Origin: Blepharisma japonicum | Lineage: Eukaryota > Ciliophora > Heterotrichea > Heterotrichida > Blepharismidae | DNA length: 50,924 bases | Direction of reading: 5' to 3' | NCBI GenBank assembly: GCA_949751835.1 | Contig: CATKHK010000150.1 | Location: 1 to 50,924, forward strand | Shown: one piece after another, positions 33,152 through 47,321 of the stretch | How the letters are laid out: every line of letters begins with the position of its first letter | How positions within the stretch are numbered: the first letter of the stretch is position 1 | The notes under the pieces: model-generated | The model's database searches: none | Told to the model about the DNA's origin: nothing | The model's input: the letters and a program-made list of their open reading frames with translations, nothing else | Translations under genes and position numbers: made by a program

Positions 33152-36100
33152 ATGAGATACTTAATATTTTTTGCTTTTATATGAGCCGCGGAGAGCAGAG
33201 AACTAGTCTGCAGTCCACTAGTTTGCCCAGATGTAAAAGTAATTGCTATTCAGAAAGGCGATTTTATCTGCAATACAGAATGCATGACCTCTTTGTGCAA
33301 TTATGACTCAAATCAAGAGTTCAATGGCACCCTTATTAAAGAAAGTTCTGATTGCTATTCAAAATGCATCAATCTTGATGGATGCAATCCAGAAATGCTT
33401 GGAGATAATATTTGTGATGAATCGTGCAATTCTGAAATTTGTGGCTTTGACTGGGGAGATTGCATTTGCTCTCCTGGGTGCTTAAAATCGATGCTAGGAG
33501 ACGGTAAATGTGATGAAGAATGTAATAATTGAGACTGTAATCTTGATAATTATGATTGTGGTTCATGCGCCATAGGATGCTTTCCAACTATGCTTGGAAA
33601 TGGTGCTTGTGATCCCGAATGTAATAATGAGGGCTGTTTATATGATTATAATGATTGCCAATGCTCAGATAATTGCCTGCTGTCTGATTATGGAAAGTGC
33701 AAGCCAGAATGTTTGGTACTAAACTGCAACTATGATAGAATCGCTCAATATCCAAATTTGTGATGCACAAATATAAATTTGAGAATTTATTTTTCCTATC
33801 AGCAAATTATTCGCTTTAATTTTTTAAATGTGACACATCTCGAAAACTGTTATTTAGCTTCATATAATAATTGCAGTTTGGAAAAAGCCTTATCTTTATC
33901 ACATTGCTACAATGAATGCAATATAATCGAGTGCAACTATGCAAATGGAAATTGTGATACGCACGATTATGCTTGCCTTCGTAAATTTAATAATTCATAT
34001 GGATGTCTTACATGTAATTGAAACTTTTCCCGCAGGACCATAAAATACATGGGATGCTTTCAATTGTCTGATTATTTATATGTATCTGCACTTCCAGATG
34101 GTTCTATAGCTAGAATTCCTTGAACTGATACTTCTTCTATCAAATTTCCTCATGCATATTTTATAAAAAATTCTGTAGCTAGCAGCGGAGACGGCTCATA
34201 TTTTTCCCCTTTTAAATTATTTGAGGAATTCTATAAAGTTCATCATAATTATTCAATTGTTTACTTTTTAGAAGATGACACTTTCTCCATAAGAACTGCT
34301 AGCTTACCTGGAGGAGGATATAATACAAATATTCTGCTTGACAATTTTAAATGAAAGCATATAAAATTGACAACATTAAATAATTCAAGAATAACCATAA
34401 AAAGAATGAATAATAACAACAGTGCTAATACTTTTTGGTTTTCATTGAAAAATGTATCAAATTTCGAAATAAATAATATCATTTTTGATTGGCAAAATAC
34501 TAGTTCGACTTGCGTAGATGGTAACTTCTGTGATTATTGCCCTGTTGTAGTTTATGATGCAAATACAGGCTCTAATTATAATGACAGAGGTGAAATTATA
34601 ACAAAATTTTTACCTGCCTCTTGATGCCAAAATAACAAAAATATTAATTTTTTTGAGGTCAGAGAAAGCAATTTGGTTCTAACTAATGTGACACTTAAGA
34701 ATTTTAGAAGTGGTTTTAATTCTATTATTTATGTTGAAAATGGAAATGTTACATTAAATAATGTTACTTTTGATAACATAAAAGTATATGATGGAGATAA
34801 TTCAGCAGTTATACAGTGGAATAGTTCAATTAATAGTGAATATAACTCTGGGAGCTTAAAATTCATAAACGGTTTTGTTAGGAGGATCAATAATGGGTAT
34901 GAACTTAAAGACACAATTAATGCAAAAGGATTTTTAATTGCAAATAATATTACTTCAATTTTGCTTAGAAATGTGGAATTCAGCAATAATTTGGTATTTA
35001 AGCAATCTTTATTGAATGCAAGCAGTGCTTCACTTTTCTTTTTGAATATATTTCAGAAATTTTGGATTGATTCATGCACTTTTTTATATAATTATTGTGA
35101 TTTAGGAATATTAAACATTCAGCCAAAATCAGATGGTTTTCCAGTTGAAGTTGATCGTTTTGGAATAATAACTTACTCAACACTTAACCATGTTCATATT
35201 TCTAATTCTAATTTTACTTCAAATTACGGCAAAATTGCTGGGATTTTAAATGCATTGTATGAGAATGAAAGTCAAAATTTTCTTATTGAAGATACAAATT
35301 TTACTATGAATGGCGCCGAAAATGGGCCGATGATTCGCATAGAATGCAAACAATTAAATGAAAAATATTCAGTGGATAGCATCCTAAATGTGACTATGCA
35401 AGATGGAGAAAATGCTACCGTAAAATATCTATCAAAATGATTAAAAATATATAGCTCTAATTTTACAAAAAACTATTCAAATGGGAATGGAATGCTAGAA
35501 ATTATAAAAATGATAAATATTGATATAAAAAATGTAAATATGATTTCAAATGGATTAATTACAAGTCAAGCCATGAACCTTAATTCAATAATTTTACAGC
35601 ATTTTATTGATGACCCTACAATGTATCTCAAACTTTCAGCTGTAAGTCCTCTTGACTTAGATTGTACAGCATTATCATCTATAGCAAACTCGATAAATTT
35701 AAATATTGAATCATCTAATATTCAAAAAAATTACTGTAGAAATTATTCTCCAAGTTTTATTATTTCTGGAACAGAAAATGTTACAATTAATTCTTCTTTA
35801 TTTTTTGATAATTCTGGATATGGAAGCAATGGTATAAATCTAGCCATTTTTAACGATTTTTCCTCAGTAATAATCAAAAATTCAGAATTTAACTCGAACA
35901 AAAATAGTCACTCAGGAAGTTCAAGTGCAATAAGTAGTAGCTCGAATTTACGAATAGAAAATTGCACATTTTATGATAATGTAGGTGCAAGTTCTTTATA
36001 TTTTTCAGGGCAAAACCTAAATATCACATCATCTCAGTTCGATTCTAATGAATCACCCAATTCTCATGCCGGTGCAATTTACTTCTCAATAGATTCAAGT

Positions 36101-39100
36101 AATGAGGAAATTTTAGCCTTATCAATCACAAACACCACTTTTACAAATAATTTTTGCTATTTAAATGGAGGAGGAATATTCATTCACAAAAGCAACTCTC
36201 TCAAATCTATTCTATCCTTGTCTATTTTTAATACATTGTTTTTTAGCAATGAAGCCTTAAGCGGTTCTGGAATTTATATTGATGAGAATGTTGAAATTTC
36301 TACTGACTCAGAAATTAATAATTGCATATTTAAAGAAAATCAAGCAATATTTTCAGGTACTTTTTTAGTTTCGTATACTCATGGCATTTTAAAATTTGAA
36401 GATTGCTACTTCATTGGAAACATAGGGAGTTATTGCGCAGTACTTAATGCTGCAATTGGAGAAAATAATGAAGAAAAACCTTCGAAAATAATTTTAAATC
36501 ACTGCATTTTTCAATTTAATCATGGATATGCAATTATATCATTTGAAAATAAAAACTTGAATTCAACTTTGGAAGTATTTAGCAGTCTGTTTGAATATAA
36601 TTCAGGATCAATATACTCGCTTGATAACGATTTTGTAAATGATAAAAATTCTAGAGCTCAGCATAATTATTCTCCAAATTCTGGGGCAATATTGAATATT
36701 AAAAATTCAGCAATATTTCGCTCAGAAAATTCTTCTTACTTTAATAATACTAGTAATCTGAATGGGGGAGTTGCTTCGCTTAGTTCAGAATCTCAATTCT
36801 TTTGCAATTTCTGCAATTTTACACAAAATTATGCTGAATCTTCAGGGGGTGTGATATATGAAGACTCAGATTCGATTTTTTCCCTTAATAACTCTATTTT
36901 ATCGAAAAATTCTTGTCAAAATACTGGATCTGCAATATTTATAGTCAGTACTTCTTCTAACTCAACAATAAATCTCTCTGAAATAACTGAAAATTATTCT
37001 TACAGCGAAGGGACCATATACCTATCTTCATCTCAAATTGGTATTTTTTCAACAAAAATAAAAAATAATTATTCTAGAGTTAATCCAAGTATACAACTTG
37101 AAGATTCAAAAATAACAATTGTTAATACAGAATTTTCTAGCCAGAGAGGAGATCAAGGATGTTTTCTCAATTTGGGAACGAGCTATGCAAAAATAATAGA
37201 CTCTAAGTTTTCTAATGGCTTTTCAAACGTTTCTGGAGTTGCTGTATATTCAACTTCTAGTAATTTAGATATCTTTAACACATACTTTGAAGAGCTTTAT
37301 ACGAGTATTGATGGAGCAGCAATATATTTATATGAGGAAAGTGCAATTTCAGTTGAAAATTCAGTGTTTAAAAATATGAATACATCCTTTGATTCATCTT
37401 CAAGCACTATTTTTATAAAAAATACTTCTTTCAGTAACTATTCAAATTCTGCGATTTTTGCAACACTAGCAGAGTTAGAAATCTCAAATTCTGGGTTTTT
37501 AGGTGGCCTTGGAATTAACGGAGGTGCTATATTATGCTCAGAATGCTCTAAAGTTTCAATCGTCTCATCTTTGTTTATAAATAATCTTGCTGAGAGTGGC
37601 GGAGCCATATATATTGAAAATAAAGGATCATATTCAGAATCTATTCAAGTAATTATTGATTCATCGTCATTCTTTTCAAATATTGCTGGTAATGGAGGAG
37701 CAGTTTGATTAGACAGTGTAAATTTACAGATTGCCTCATCAATATTTAATGAGAATCGTGCTGAAACTATGCACACTGAAATAATGCAAGAAATAATAGA
37801 TGGAATAGGTGGTGCAATAAAAATAAGTTGTCAAAAATCTGATTATATTTGCAACTTTGAGCTATCATCAAATTCTTTTAGCAATAATACAGCAGCTTAT
37901 AATGGTGGAGCTATAAGTTGAGACAATTCTAAACCTTTATTCGCTAACAATACTTTTCAAAATAATTCTGCACAATATGGAGATGATATTGCATCGTTTC
38001 CAGCTATGATTATTTTTCTGAACGATAGTAATGAAAAGCCTCTTAGATTGAGAACTGTCTTAGATAGCCAAACAAATTTAACACTAAACAATATTGCATC
38101 AGGCCAAAATACCAACCCTGGTCTTACCTTTGCATTGGTAGATGATCTCCATCAAATAATAACTACAGACATTAGCAGCCAAGCCAAAATTCAATCGGAA
38201 AATAATGATGCCATTATTTCTGGTGTTTCTGTGGAGACATCAAAAAATGGGATTTTTTATTTTGATAACTATATAATTACAGCAAAGCCAGGATCCTCTG
38301 CCAAGATTAGCATAATATGCCCAGCAATTGATATTTCAAAAAGAAATACTTCATCTAACGCTCTCCTGATACTAGATAGCTTTGATATAAATGTAAACTT
38401 CAGATATTGTGAAGTTGGGGAAGCGACTATGGGTCTGATATGTGAGGTTTGCCCCGAATTTTACTATAATATTGATGCAAAAATTTCTAAGTGTTTAGAC
38501 TGTCCTTCTTCAGCAATTTGCTATGGAAACTATACAATGGTTCCAAAAAAAGGATATTGAAGAGATAATAAATATGCAGGTGTATTTTGGAAATGCCCAT
38601 ATTCATCTGCATGCTTGGGATCTCCAGATCTTTCTAACATATCTTTTACAGGAAGCTGCAAAAAAGGATATGAAAGCAATATGTGTCATTCATGCCAAAA
38701 AGGCTATTCAAGATTATACAAAAATCAATGTCAGGATTGTGCTAGTATGGCTAGCAACGCTTTTAGATGGCTTGGGATTTTTATTTTATTGATTTTAGTA
38801 GTATTTGCAATCATAAAATCAGTCAGAAACTCTGCACTCAAATCAGAATCATTTTTATCAATATATATAAAAATCTTTTGGAATTATTTGCAAACGATGA
38901 TTATTATTGCGACTTTTAACTTAAATTGACCATCTGAGCTTTTGGGGTTATTTTATGCACAATTATCAATAGATTATATTGGAACTCAACTCTTTTCTTT
39001 TGACTGCTTTTTGCAAACTTTGGAGTCAAAGAAAATTATTTATTATGACAAAATTTTAATCACGAGCTTAACTCCATTCTTTATTTCCCTAATCTGCTTA

Positions 39101-40030
39101 ATTTTGTGATCAATTATCTATTTTATTAAGAGAAAAAATATAAAGGATATTAAGGATGGCTACATATCAACATTCATTATATTGCTATTTTTAATCCATC
39201 CAGCCCTAACTGATACAATGTTTAATACATTCAGCTGTAAAGAAATTAATTCTGGAGAATTTTGGTTAAATGCTGACCTAGGGATTAGATGCTGGGATCG
39301 CGATCATTTATTTTACGCTCTTTTATTAGCTCTTCCAAGTATAATTATATGAATTATAGTAGTCCCAGCATTTTATCTGGCTAATCTAGCAAAAAATAGG
39401 ACTTTATTAAAAAAGGACTCAATTAAACTGCGGTATGGATTTTTATTTAATGGGTATAGATCTAAGTTTTACTACTGGGAATTTGTGATTTTATATTATA
39501 AAGTCATTTTAGTAGGCTGCTCAGCATTTTTATCAAATGTATCAATAAATGTTCAATCACTCACAGTAGCCATTTTGTTAGTATTATTCTTTTATATTCA
39601 AGCTAAAAATCAGCCTTTTACTGAATCATTTTTAAATAAAGCAGAAAATTTCTCAAGGCTAATTTCTCTTATGACTATTTTGGCAGGTCTTTTCTTTGTT
39701 ACAGATGATTTAGACTATACTTCTGCACTATTTCTTCTTTTAGTTGTGTTGTTTTTAAATGCTTTTTTTATAATTTGGATAATATGAATGCTCTTAACTC
39801 AATTTCCATTTTTCAAAAAAGGGGTTTCAATAATTATTAGAATTTTTTATTCAGATCGTAAAAGAGCATACATAATAGACGACGCGAATTCAGATGTCAA
39901 TTCAGACGTTAATTTCAAAATTGACAATTATCAAAGCATAGATTTGGTTAATTCTACAGGAATTAAAGAAATTATTTCGAAGGAGCGAGATCCTTTCCCT
40001 TCTGAGCAGAGTATTGCAAGTAAAAACTAA
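33152..40030 (+). CDS. Giant LNR/beta-helix multispan membrane protein, copy 3 (2292 aa)
   Basis: The single frame from ATG 33152 to TAA 40028-40030 uses TGA as Trp. A clean signal peptide (MRYLIFFAFIWAAES) is followed by an N-terminal Cys block absent from copies 1 and 2 (LVCSPLVCPDVKV ... SDCYSKCINLDGC). Three LNR-type repeats (LGDNICDESCNSEICGFDWG, LGDGKCDEECNNWDC, LGNGACDPECNNEGC) end near residue 175. The beta-helix runs about 333-1640 with many GGAIY/GGxIF turns. The ALVDDLHQIITTD segment, the CPSSAICYGNYTMVP module from about 1750, and 8-9 spans (about 1867-2217) follow. The cytosolic tail contains a DANSDVNSDVN stretch. The position corresponding to a TGA Trp in copies 1 and 2 is TGG here (38588-38590). 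Confidence 0.9.
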
Positions 40031-40190
40031 CCGTTATTCTTATTTTTACTCTTTTATATTTTTCCTAATAAAATTAATAATAAAATTATTTTTTTTAAAT
40101 CATACATATTCATCAGCATAACTCCAAATAATAATTAAACTTTATGATATCAGCATTATTTAAGAATAATAAATTCGTCAAAATAGTAAT

Positions 40191-43100
40191 ATGAAAATCT
40201 TTATAATGATTTATTTTTCATTATTGTTTCCTATCCAGGTATACAGCATCAGTATTGCCTGCAACTTGCACGAATGCCCTCCTTTGATTGTAAGTCTTAA
40301 TCAGCAAGGTGATAACAACTGCGACCTAAACTGCATGAGCCCTTATTGCAACTACGACTCATTAAGTCTGATCGAGAGCTTTTCTGATTTCCAAAAATCT
40401 GACTGCTATGCAGATTGCACGAATATGCACTGCGCATATAGTTTTTACTTTTGCTATGATAATTGCTATACTCAGATATGCGCATTTAATTATGGGGAAT
40501 GTGATTATTGTGATCCGGCATGTAATTAATATTCAGGTCTTGTCGAGACTTTTGGTCAATGATCATGCGATTCTGATTGTAATTCTACTTCATGCTTTTA
40601 TAGTCCTTGATTGTGTGAAGATTGCTCTATTCATGGATGCAATTCTTCTATTTGAGGAAATGAAGTATGTAATAAAGAGTGTGAATATCCAGAATGCAAA
40701 TTTGACAATTATGACTGCTTAAATTCTACTTGTGCGCCTAATTGCTATACTTGGATGGTCAATAATTCTATCTGCGATGAAGCTTGCTATGTGAAAGAGT
40801 GCAATTATGATGGATCTGATTGTGATTGCGCTCCTGGGTGTTTTGAATCATTATTAAGCAACCAAGTGTGCGACGAGGCTTGCAATAATAAAGGTTGTAA
40901 ATTTGATGATGGAGTTTGCGGGTACTGTGCAACTGGCTGCTTTTTAGAAATGCTTTGAAATGATGTATGTGATGGCGCTTGCAATAATTTTGACTGCAAA
41001 TATGATAATTATATTTGTGGATGCTCAGATAGTTGCAGTGCTAAAGATTATGGATACTGTAAATCTGAATGTTTGATAAAAGATTGTAAGTATGATCAAA
41101 TAAGCATCGATCCTAATAAAAGATGCAATGATAAAGACTCTATTCTATTTTCTCTTTATCAACAAATTCTAATATACGATCTGAACAAGCCAGTCTCTTT
41201 TAATGATTGCTCTTCAATGACAAATTTTAGTTGCACACTAGAAATGTCTCTAGATGCTCCTAACTGCTATAGTCAATGCCAAATAATTCAATGCAACTGA
41301 GGCTTATGCTATGCAGACTCTGATTGCATTGATTATTTCCAGTTATTGAATATATGTTATAATTGTATTTTTAATGAATCATGTTCTTATTATAATGATA
41401 TCTCCCTAGCATCATTTGTGAGCTTACCTGGATTTGAGATTGGTTATACAGATAGCTATAAGATAACTACTTCAGATTTTTATATTTACCATGCAACGTC
41501 TATTCAAAAGAACTCTATTCCATCTGGAGATGGGAGCATTTCTTTTCCTTTTGAGACTCTTGACTTTGCGCTGCAATCTATTGGAGACTTATCAACTCAA
41601 GTTAACATTTTGTTTTTGGCAAATGATGGAAACTACACTTTATCTAACTGTGATGCATTATCTTTGTTAACAGGTTTTACACTCACCACTTATGATGAAA
41701 GCCAAGTTATCATAAAAATTAATGGGTGAACAAATGTATATTGCTTAGTAACTGGCTCTGCTAAATTTGAAAATGTGATTTTTGATGGTGGAGAACAATA
41801 CATTACATGCTCCGATTCAGAATATTGTGAATACTGTTCCTACAATACTTATAGCGATACTGATGGATATTATTATAATGATCGAAATCAACCTGTTTCA
41901 CAAAACTTGCCAAAAAATTATTGCATGGATAATCAAAATATAGCCCTAAGCCTTTTTCAATTGCAAAATTCTATTTTGACATTTAAAAATGTGAAAATTA
42001 GAAATTGGAGATTTAATTATGATTCAATAATCGCTGGTTCTGGGACTTTAAAGCTACTTAATGTCCATTTCGATAATATAAGGCTAAATGGGCAAGAGAA
42101 AAATGCAATTGTAAAGAATGCTGGCCTAGAAATTGCTTATTTGGGAGGCTCTGTAAAAAGATTAAACAATGGGTATGAATTTGCTGACTCTTTTGATTTT
42201 CGAGGATTTTTATACAGTGCATCTGCTTCATCTATATTAATAAAAGATGTTGAATTCAAATATAACTTGGTTTATTTAAAATCCAACAGCTCTCTATCAA
42301 GTGCTTCATTAATATATATTGCTGAAATCAACAATATAGAAATCAAAAATTGCACTTTTGTGTATAATTATCTCCAAACTGGGTTATTTTATTCAGAAAT
42401 AGATGTTGCAAATTATGGAACTAGTCGTAATGAATCATTCTTTTTATCTTATTTAACACTTACTCACATATATATCCATGATACAATTTTTATATCAAAC
42501 TATGGAAATTTAGGATTAATTCATATTAACTTTTTAGAAAAACTTTTGAATATTCATTTGCACAATTTGACATTTGAATCTAATGGAGCTGAAAATGATT
42601 CTTTGATATCAATTAATAATCCTCAAATTTTAGATGAATATAAAACTCAAAAGACAAGCACCTTAATTTTATCAAGCTTTAGTATAGTCCCAGTCATATT
42701 ATTGCCAAGATGATGTAGAATGACAAATATTACTTTTAAAAATAATCATGCTAAATCTATGATAACTGCAGTTAATTTGGCTAATTTTGACTTGAAAAAT
42801 TTGATTATTGACTCTAATGGATCGCCTACAGAAGATAAAAATATCAATACTTTACTTCTAGATTATTTTATTGAAAACCGAGATATTGAAGATTTATATA
42901 TAAGTAAAAGAAAAATCAATCCAAATGCAATTGATTGCAATTATATGGTTTCCTTATCTAATATGTACAATTTAGATATTGTTCCTCTTACAATTACTAA
43001 TAATACCTGCCGACAATCTTCTCCAACTTATTTTGTTTTAAATTCAGATATTGTAGATTTATCCTCAATTTCTTGCATTAGAAATTCCGGAAATGGACTC

Positions 43101-46100
43101 TTGCCTACATGCTTTTATTTTTCGGGGCTTTATGATAGGAATATAAAAGATTCAATATTTATAAAAAATAAAAATACAGGCATATCAGGAAATGGAGCAA
43201 TTCAAATAGAAAGTGAAAATAATTTATATATCACAAATTGCTCTTTTATTGAAAATTCTGCTAGTTTGTCACCTGCAATCTATTTCACAGGCCAAAAAAT
43301 ATACGTTGATTCATCTATTTTTGAGTTAAATGAATCAATGATGGGAAGTGGAGGAGCGATTTATTTTATTTTAACTTCCACAAGTGATAAAGGTTCGTTT
43401 ACCATTATCTCAAGCGATTTTAAAGATAACTCAGCGTATGGGAATGGTGGAGGAATTTTTATAGAAGCAAAATCTGCATCAACTATAGGTATGGAATTCA
43501 AAATTTCTTATACAAATTTCACTCAAAGTTATGCAGCCTATGGATCTGCTCTGTACATAGATAGTTCTGTTGCTTTAGCTCAAGATTCAATAATAATCTT
43601 TTCTAAGTTTAGTGAAAATAGCTCAAAGACCTCAGGAGCTGTCGCTCTATATTACTATAGTGGGATTTTATTATTTAAATTTTGCGAATTCATAAAAAAT
43701 ATTTCTAACCTCGGTGCAGTTTTTCATATTGATATCACTCAAGATAGCAGTAGCATTCCTTCAAAAATATTAATTGAGCAATCTAATTTCAGAAACAACA
43801 GTGGCGGCTCTATTATAAATGTAGACAATCAAAATAGAAACTCAACGATTATAACAAATAACTGCTTATTTGAATATAATAATGGTACTGTAGTGTCTTT
43901 GAATTTTGATTTTTTTTCTGATGCTGGATCAATTTTTCAGTATAATTCTGCTATTTTTGGATCTTGCTTTTACCTTCAGAATTCTGCTATACTATATTCA
44001 AGCTCTCGATTTTTTAATAATACAAGTGAAAAATATGGAGGTGTTATAGCAATAAGCTTTAAGTCAAATTTTTATTGTGATTCTTGTACCTTTACTGAAA
44101 ATAAGTGCTTACATGGCAAAGGTGGAGTTTTAGATGCTGAACAAGAATCTTGATTTTTTATATCAAATTCTGTATTTTCACAAAACTCATGTGGAAAAGA
44201 TGGATCAGCGATTTCTTCATTTAACTGTAATGCAACTACTTCTTATATCACATATTCTCAATTTTCAGATAACTATGCTGAAGGTTCTGGACTAATTACC
44301 TTAATAAGCTCTAAAATCGCTATATTATCAACTAATATCAGTGCTAACTCAGCCAAAGGATATGCTCCAGGGATAAAGCTCACACTTTCGACTGCTAATG
44401 TTACTGATGTAGTATTTGAAAATCAGGAAAGCAACTATGGAAGCTTTGTATATTTGTTTTCTCGAAGCAGTGTCAGCATACAAAACACAGAATTCAATAA
44501 AGGCACAGCGCTTGAAAGTGGTGGTGCAATATATTTAAGTTCTAGTTCACTTTATGCGAATTTTTCTTACTTTAGTCATTTGTCTGCATTAAGAGGAGGC
44601 GGAATTTATGCAACATTTGGCAGTAAAATAAGTATTAAAAATTCTGAATTTTACGGTTTAAATAGTTTAACATTAGGTAGCATTATTAGTGCTGATCAAA
44701 CTACACTTTCTATTGCAAACTCTATTTTTTCAAAATTTTATTCATCTGGATTATATGGGAGTCAATTGAAAAAATTGGAAATAAAAAATTCAACTTTTAG
44801 TAGCGGCACAGGCACTAACGGTGGAGCCTTATATTGCGATTCTTGCAGAATAGTTAGTGTTGAATCATGCATTTTTATGGATAATAGCGCATCATTAAAT
44901 GGAGGTGCGGCATATTTAATTTCAAATGATGGTATAGATAATCCATATAATATTTTTGAGAGCATATTTGAAAATAATAGCGCTCAAAATGGAGGTGGAC
45001 TTTGGATTAGTAATGTAGGGGTAAACGTTTCTTTATCAGTTTTCGAGAAGAATAAAGCTTTCTCAAATAAAATTGATAAATCTGAATACGGAATCGGTGG
45101 AGGAATCAGAATGAGCTGTCCTGATATGAAAATATGTAAATTTGCTATACAAAAGACGAGGTTTACCGAAAACAATGCGACTTTTAATGGAGGAGCTATT
45201 AGCTGAGATGATAAAGTTCCTGAGTTATTAAATAATTACTGAAACGATAATTTTGCAGAATATGGGAAAAATATTGCTTCTTTTCCCAATAAGCTAATGC
45301 AAGTAGATGAAGAAGGACATTTAATAAACTTTAAAAGTCAAAGGAGTTTGAACATACCAGTATCAGACTTTAATATAACTGAAGTTGCATCTGGGCAAAA
45401 TATAAAAGTTCCTTTACTTATTGCTTTAGTAGATGATATGAATGAAATAGTCAGAACTGACAATTCAAGTGAAGCAGAATTACGGGCTATAAATTCATCA
45501 ACTCAAATATCAGGTACAATCAAAATGACTGCTGTTAAAGGAATTTTTAATTTTTCTAAATTTATTATTTCAGATGAGCCAGGGTCAAGTATTCAAATAG
45601 TAGCATTTTCTTCATCAATTGACACAGAAAAAATTAAAAAATCAGGCGAAAACTTTTATAGTCAAACTTTGATTTTTAATATACAGATGAGGCAATGCGA
45701 GATTGGAGAAGTAAAATCAGGGAAAAATTGTGAAGTGTGCCCTGAAGGATTTTATAGCTTAAATCCACATTTAATCTCATGTTTGGCTTGCCCAGATAGA
45801 GCAGAATGCTATGGAAATTATACTATGGTTCCGTTACCAGGCTATTGAAGAGATAATATGTACACAGATAAGTTTTGAAAATGTCCACACACTGCTGCTT
45901 GCTTAGGCTCTCCTGATAAAAGTAATATCTCCTATACTGGAGAATGTGAAAAAGGCTACAAGGGCAACAAATGCCAGTCTTGCAAAATGGGATATTCTCA
46001 TGCTACAAATAATAAATGCGAAGAATGTCCAGATACTATAAAAAACATTTTAATTATCGTAGGAATTACAGTTTTACTCATTATAGTTTCATTTATCATT

Positions 46101-47321
46101 GTGATTACAACAAGAAAATCAGCTTTTAGGTCAAAATCACATGCATCTATCTATATAAAAATATTTTTGAACTATATCCAAACAGTCATATTAGCATCCA
46201 GTTTCAAGTTAAATTGGTCAGATGAAGTTTTGGGAATTTTTAAAATCCAAAATAGCACTGACTATATTTATCAGCAAATTTACTCATTTCAATGCCTACT
46301 AAAGAATGAAGAATCAATAAATTTAGCCTATTTTAGGACTCTCATTATTATCGCTTTGATTCCATTTGCAATGCTATTTTTATCATTTATATTCTTTTAT
46401 TTTATCAAAATAATCAAATCTTCATATAAAACTTTTTGGGATGATCTTATATCGGCGTGCATAATTTTGTTATTTTTAATTCACCCAAGCATCGTAAAGA
46501 AAATGTTTTCATCAATGAATTGTACAGAAATTAATTCTGGAGAATATTGACTTGAAGAGGAGCTTGATTTAAGATGCTGAAATTATAATCATGTATTTTA
46601 TATGTTGACTGTGTCTTTGCCAACTATCATTATATGGGGAATATTATTGCCAACCATTTGCTTGATTAATATTATAAGAAATAGAAGTAAGCTTGACGAT
46701 ATAAGTATACGCCTGCGATATGGCTTTCTTTTTAATGGCTTTAAAGCTGACCATTTTTACTGGGAGTTTATCATTTTATATAGCAAAATTATTCTAATTT
46801 GCTGCTCCGTATTTTTAACAAAGATATCTTTGAAGCTCCAAGCGCTGATAGTAGCTATTATATATTCAATTTATTTACGTTTGCAATATTCAAATAATCC
46901 TTATAATGAACCAAAATTAAATGAAATGGAGTTAAGGTCAAAACTAGTTTGTGTTGTTACTATATACAGTGGACTTTATTATTTAATGGGCTCGTTAAAT
47001 GGCTCTGCAAGCATATTTTTCTATATTGTTATTATTATAGCGAACTTTTATTTTTTAATTTACTGAGGGTTTTATCTGCTAAAATCACTTTTTATTAAAA
47101 TACAAGCAAATTTCAGCTTCTGAAGGAGTAGAAATAAGATTAAAAGTGAGAATGCAAATAATAGTTCAAACAAAAAATACTTAGAAGATCAGGTTATAAA
47201 TTCATCAATCGCGTCAAATGAAAATCTATTTATCGAGCGTAAAGCTTTTAGTTCAATCAACGAGAAGAGCTATCAAGAAGATGAAGATCAAGGAGAAAAT
47301 AGCGAAATTGATCATAAATAA
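40191..47321 (+). CDS. Giant LNR/beta-helix multispan membrane protein, copy 4, one 15-nt intron (2371 aa)
   Basis: Start ATG 40191 encodes a signal peptide (MKIFIMIYFSLLFPIQVYS). The frame is open to TAA 47319-47321 with TGA as Trp, apart from one TAA inside a 15-nt intron at 40522-40536. Splicing gives DPACLVETFGQ, matching the SPGCL start of an LNR unit in paralogs. It has the largest Cys-rich head of the family, with about five or six LNR-like units (CDEACYVKECNYDGSDC, CDEACNNKGC, CDGACNNFDC). GDGSISFPFETLDFALQS opens the beta-helix, a typical start of such folds. The ALVDDMNEIVRTD segment, CPDRAECYGNYTMVPLPGY, GYKGNKCQSC, 8-9 spans and an acidic tail follow. It is the most divergent copy, yet lies between the more similar copies 3 and 5. 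Confidence 0.9.
40522..40536 (+). other. 15-nt spliceosomal intron
   Basis: The segment gtaattaatattcag has GT...AG ends, lies in phase 1 within a TGT Cys codon, and contains an in-frame TAA. The frame before and after is the same because 15 is a multiple of three. Removal restores a conserved Cys-Leu at the start of an LNR unit. Fifteen nt is the characteristic intron length of heterotrich ciliates. Confidence 0.88.

Noticed and set aside
33369-33770. Minus-strand ORFs rich in His/Tyr/Asn
   Set aside because: They are antisense to the LNR repeats of copy 3; the same shadows occur at 18606-18935 and 25584-25772.
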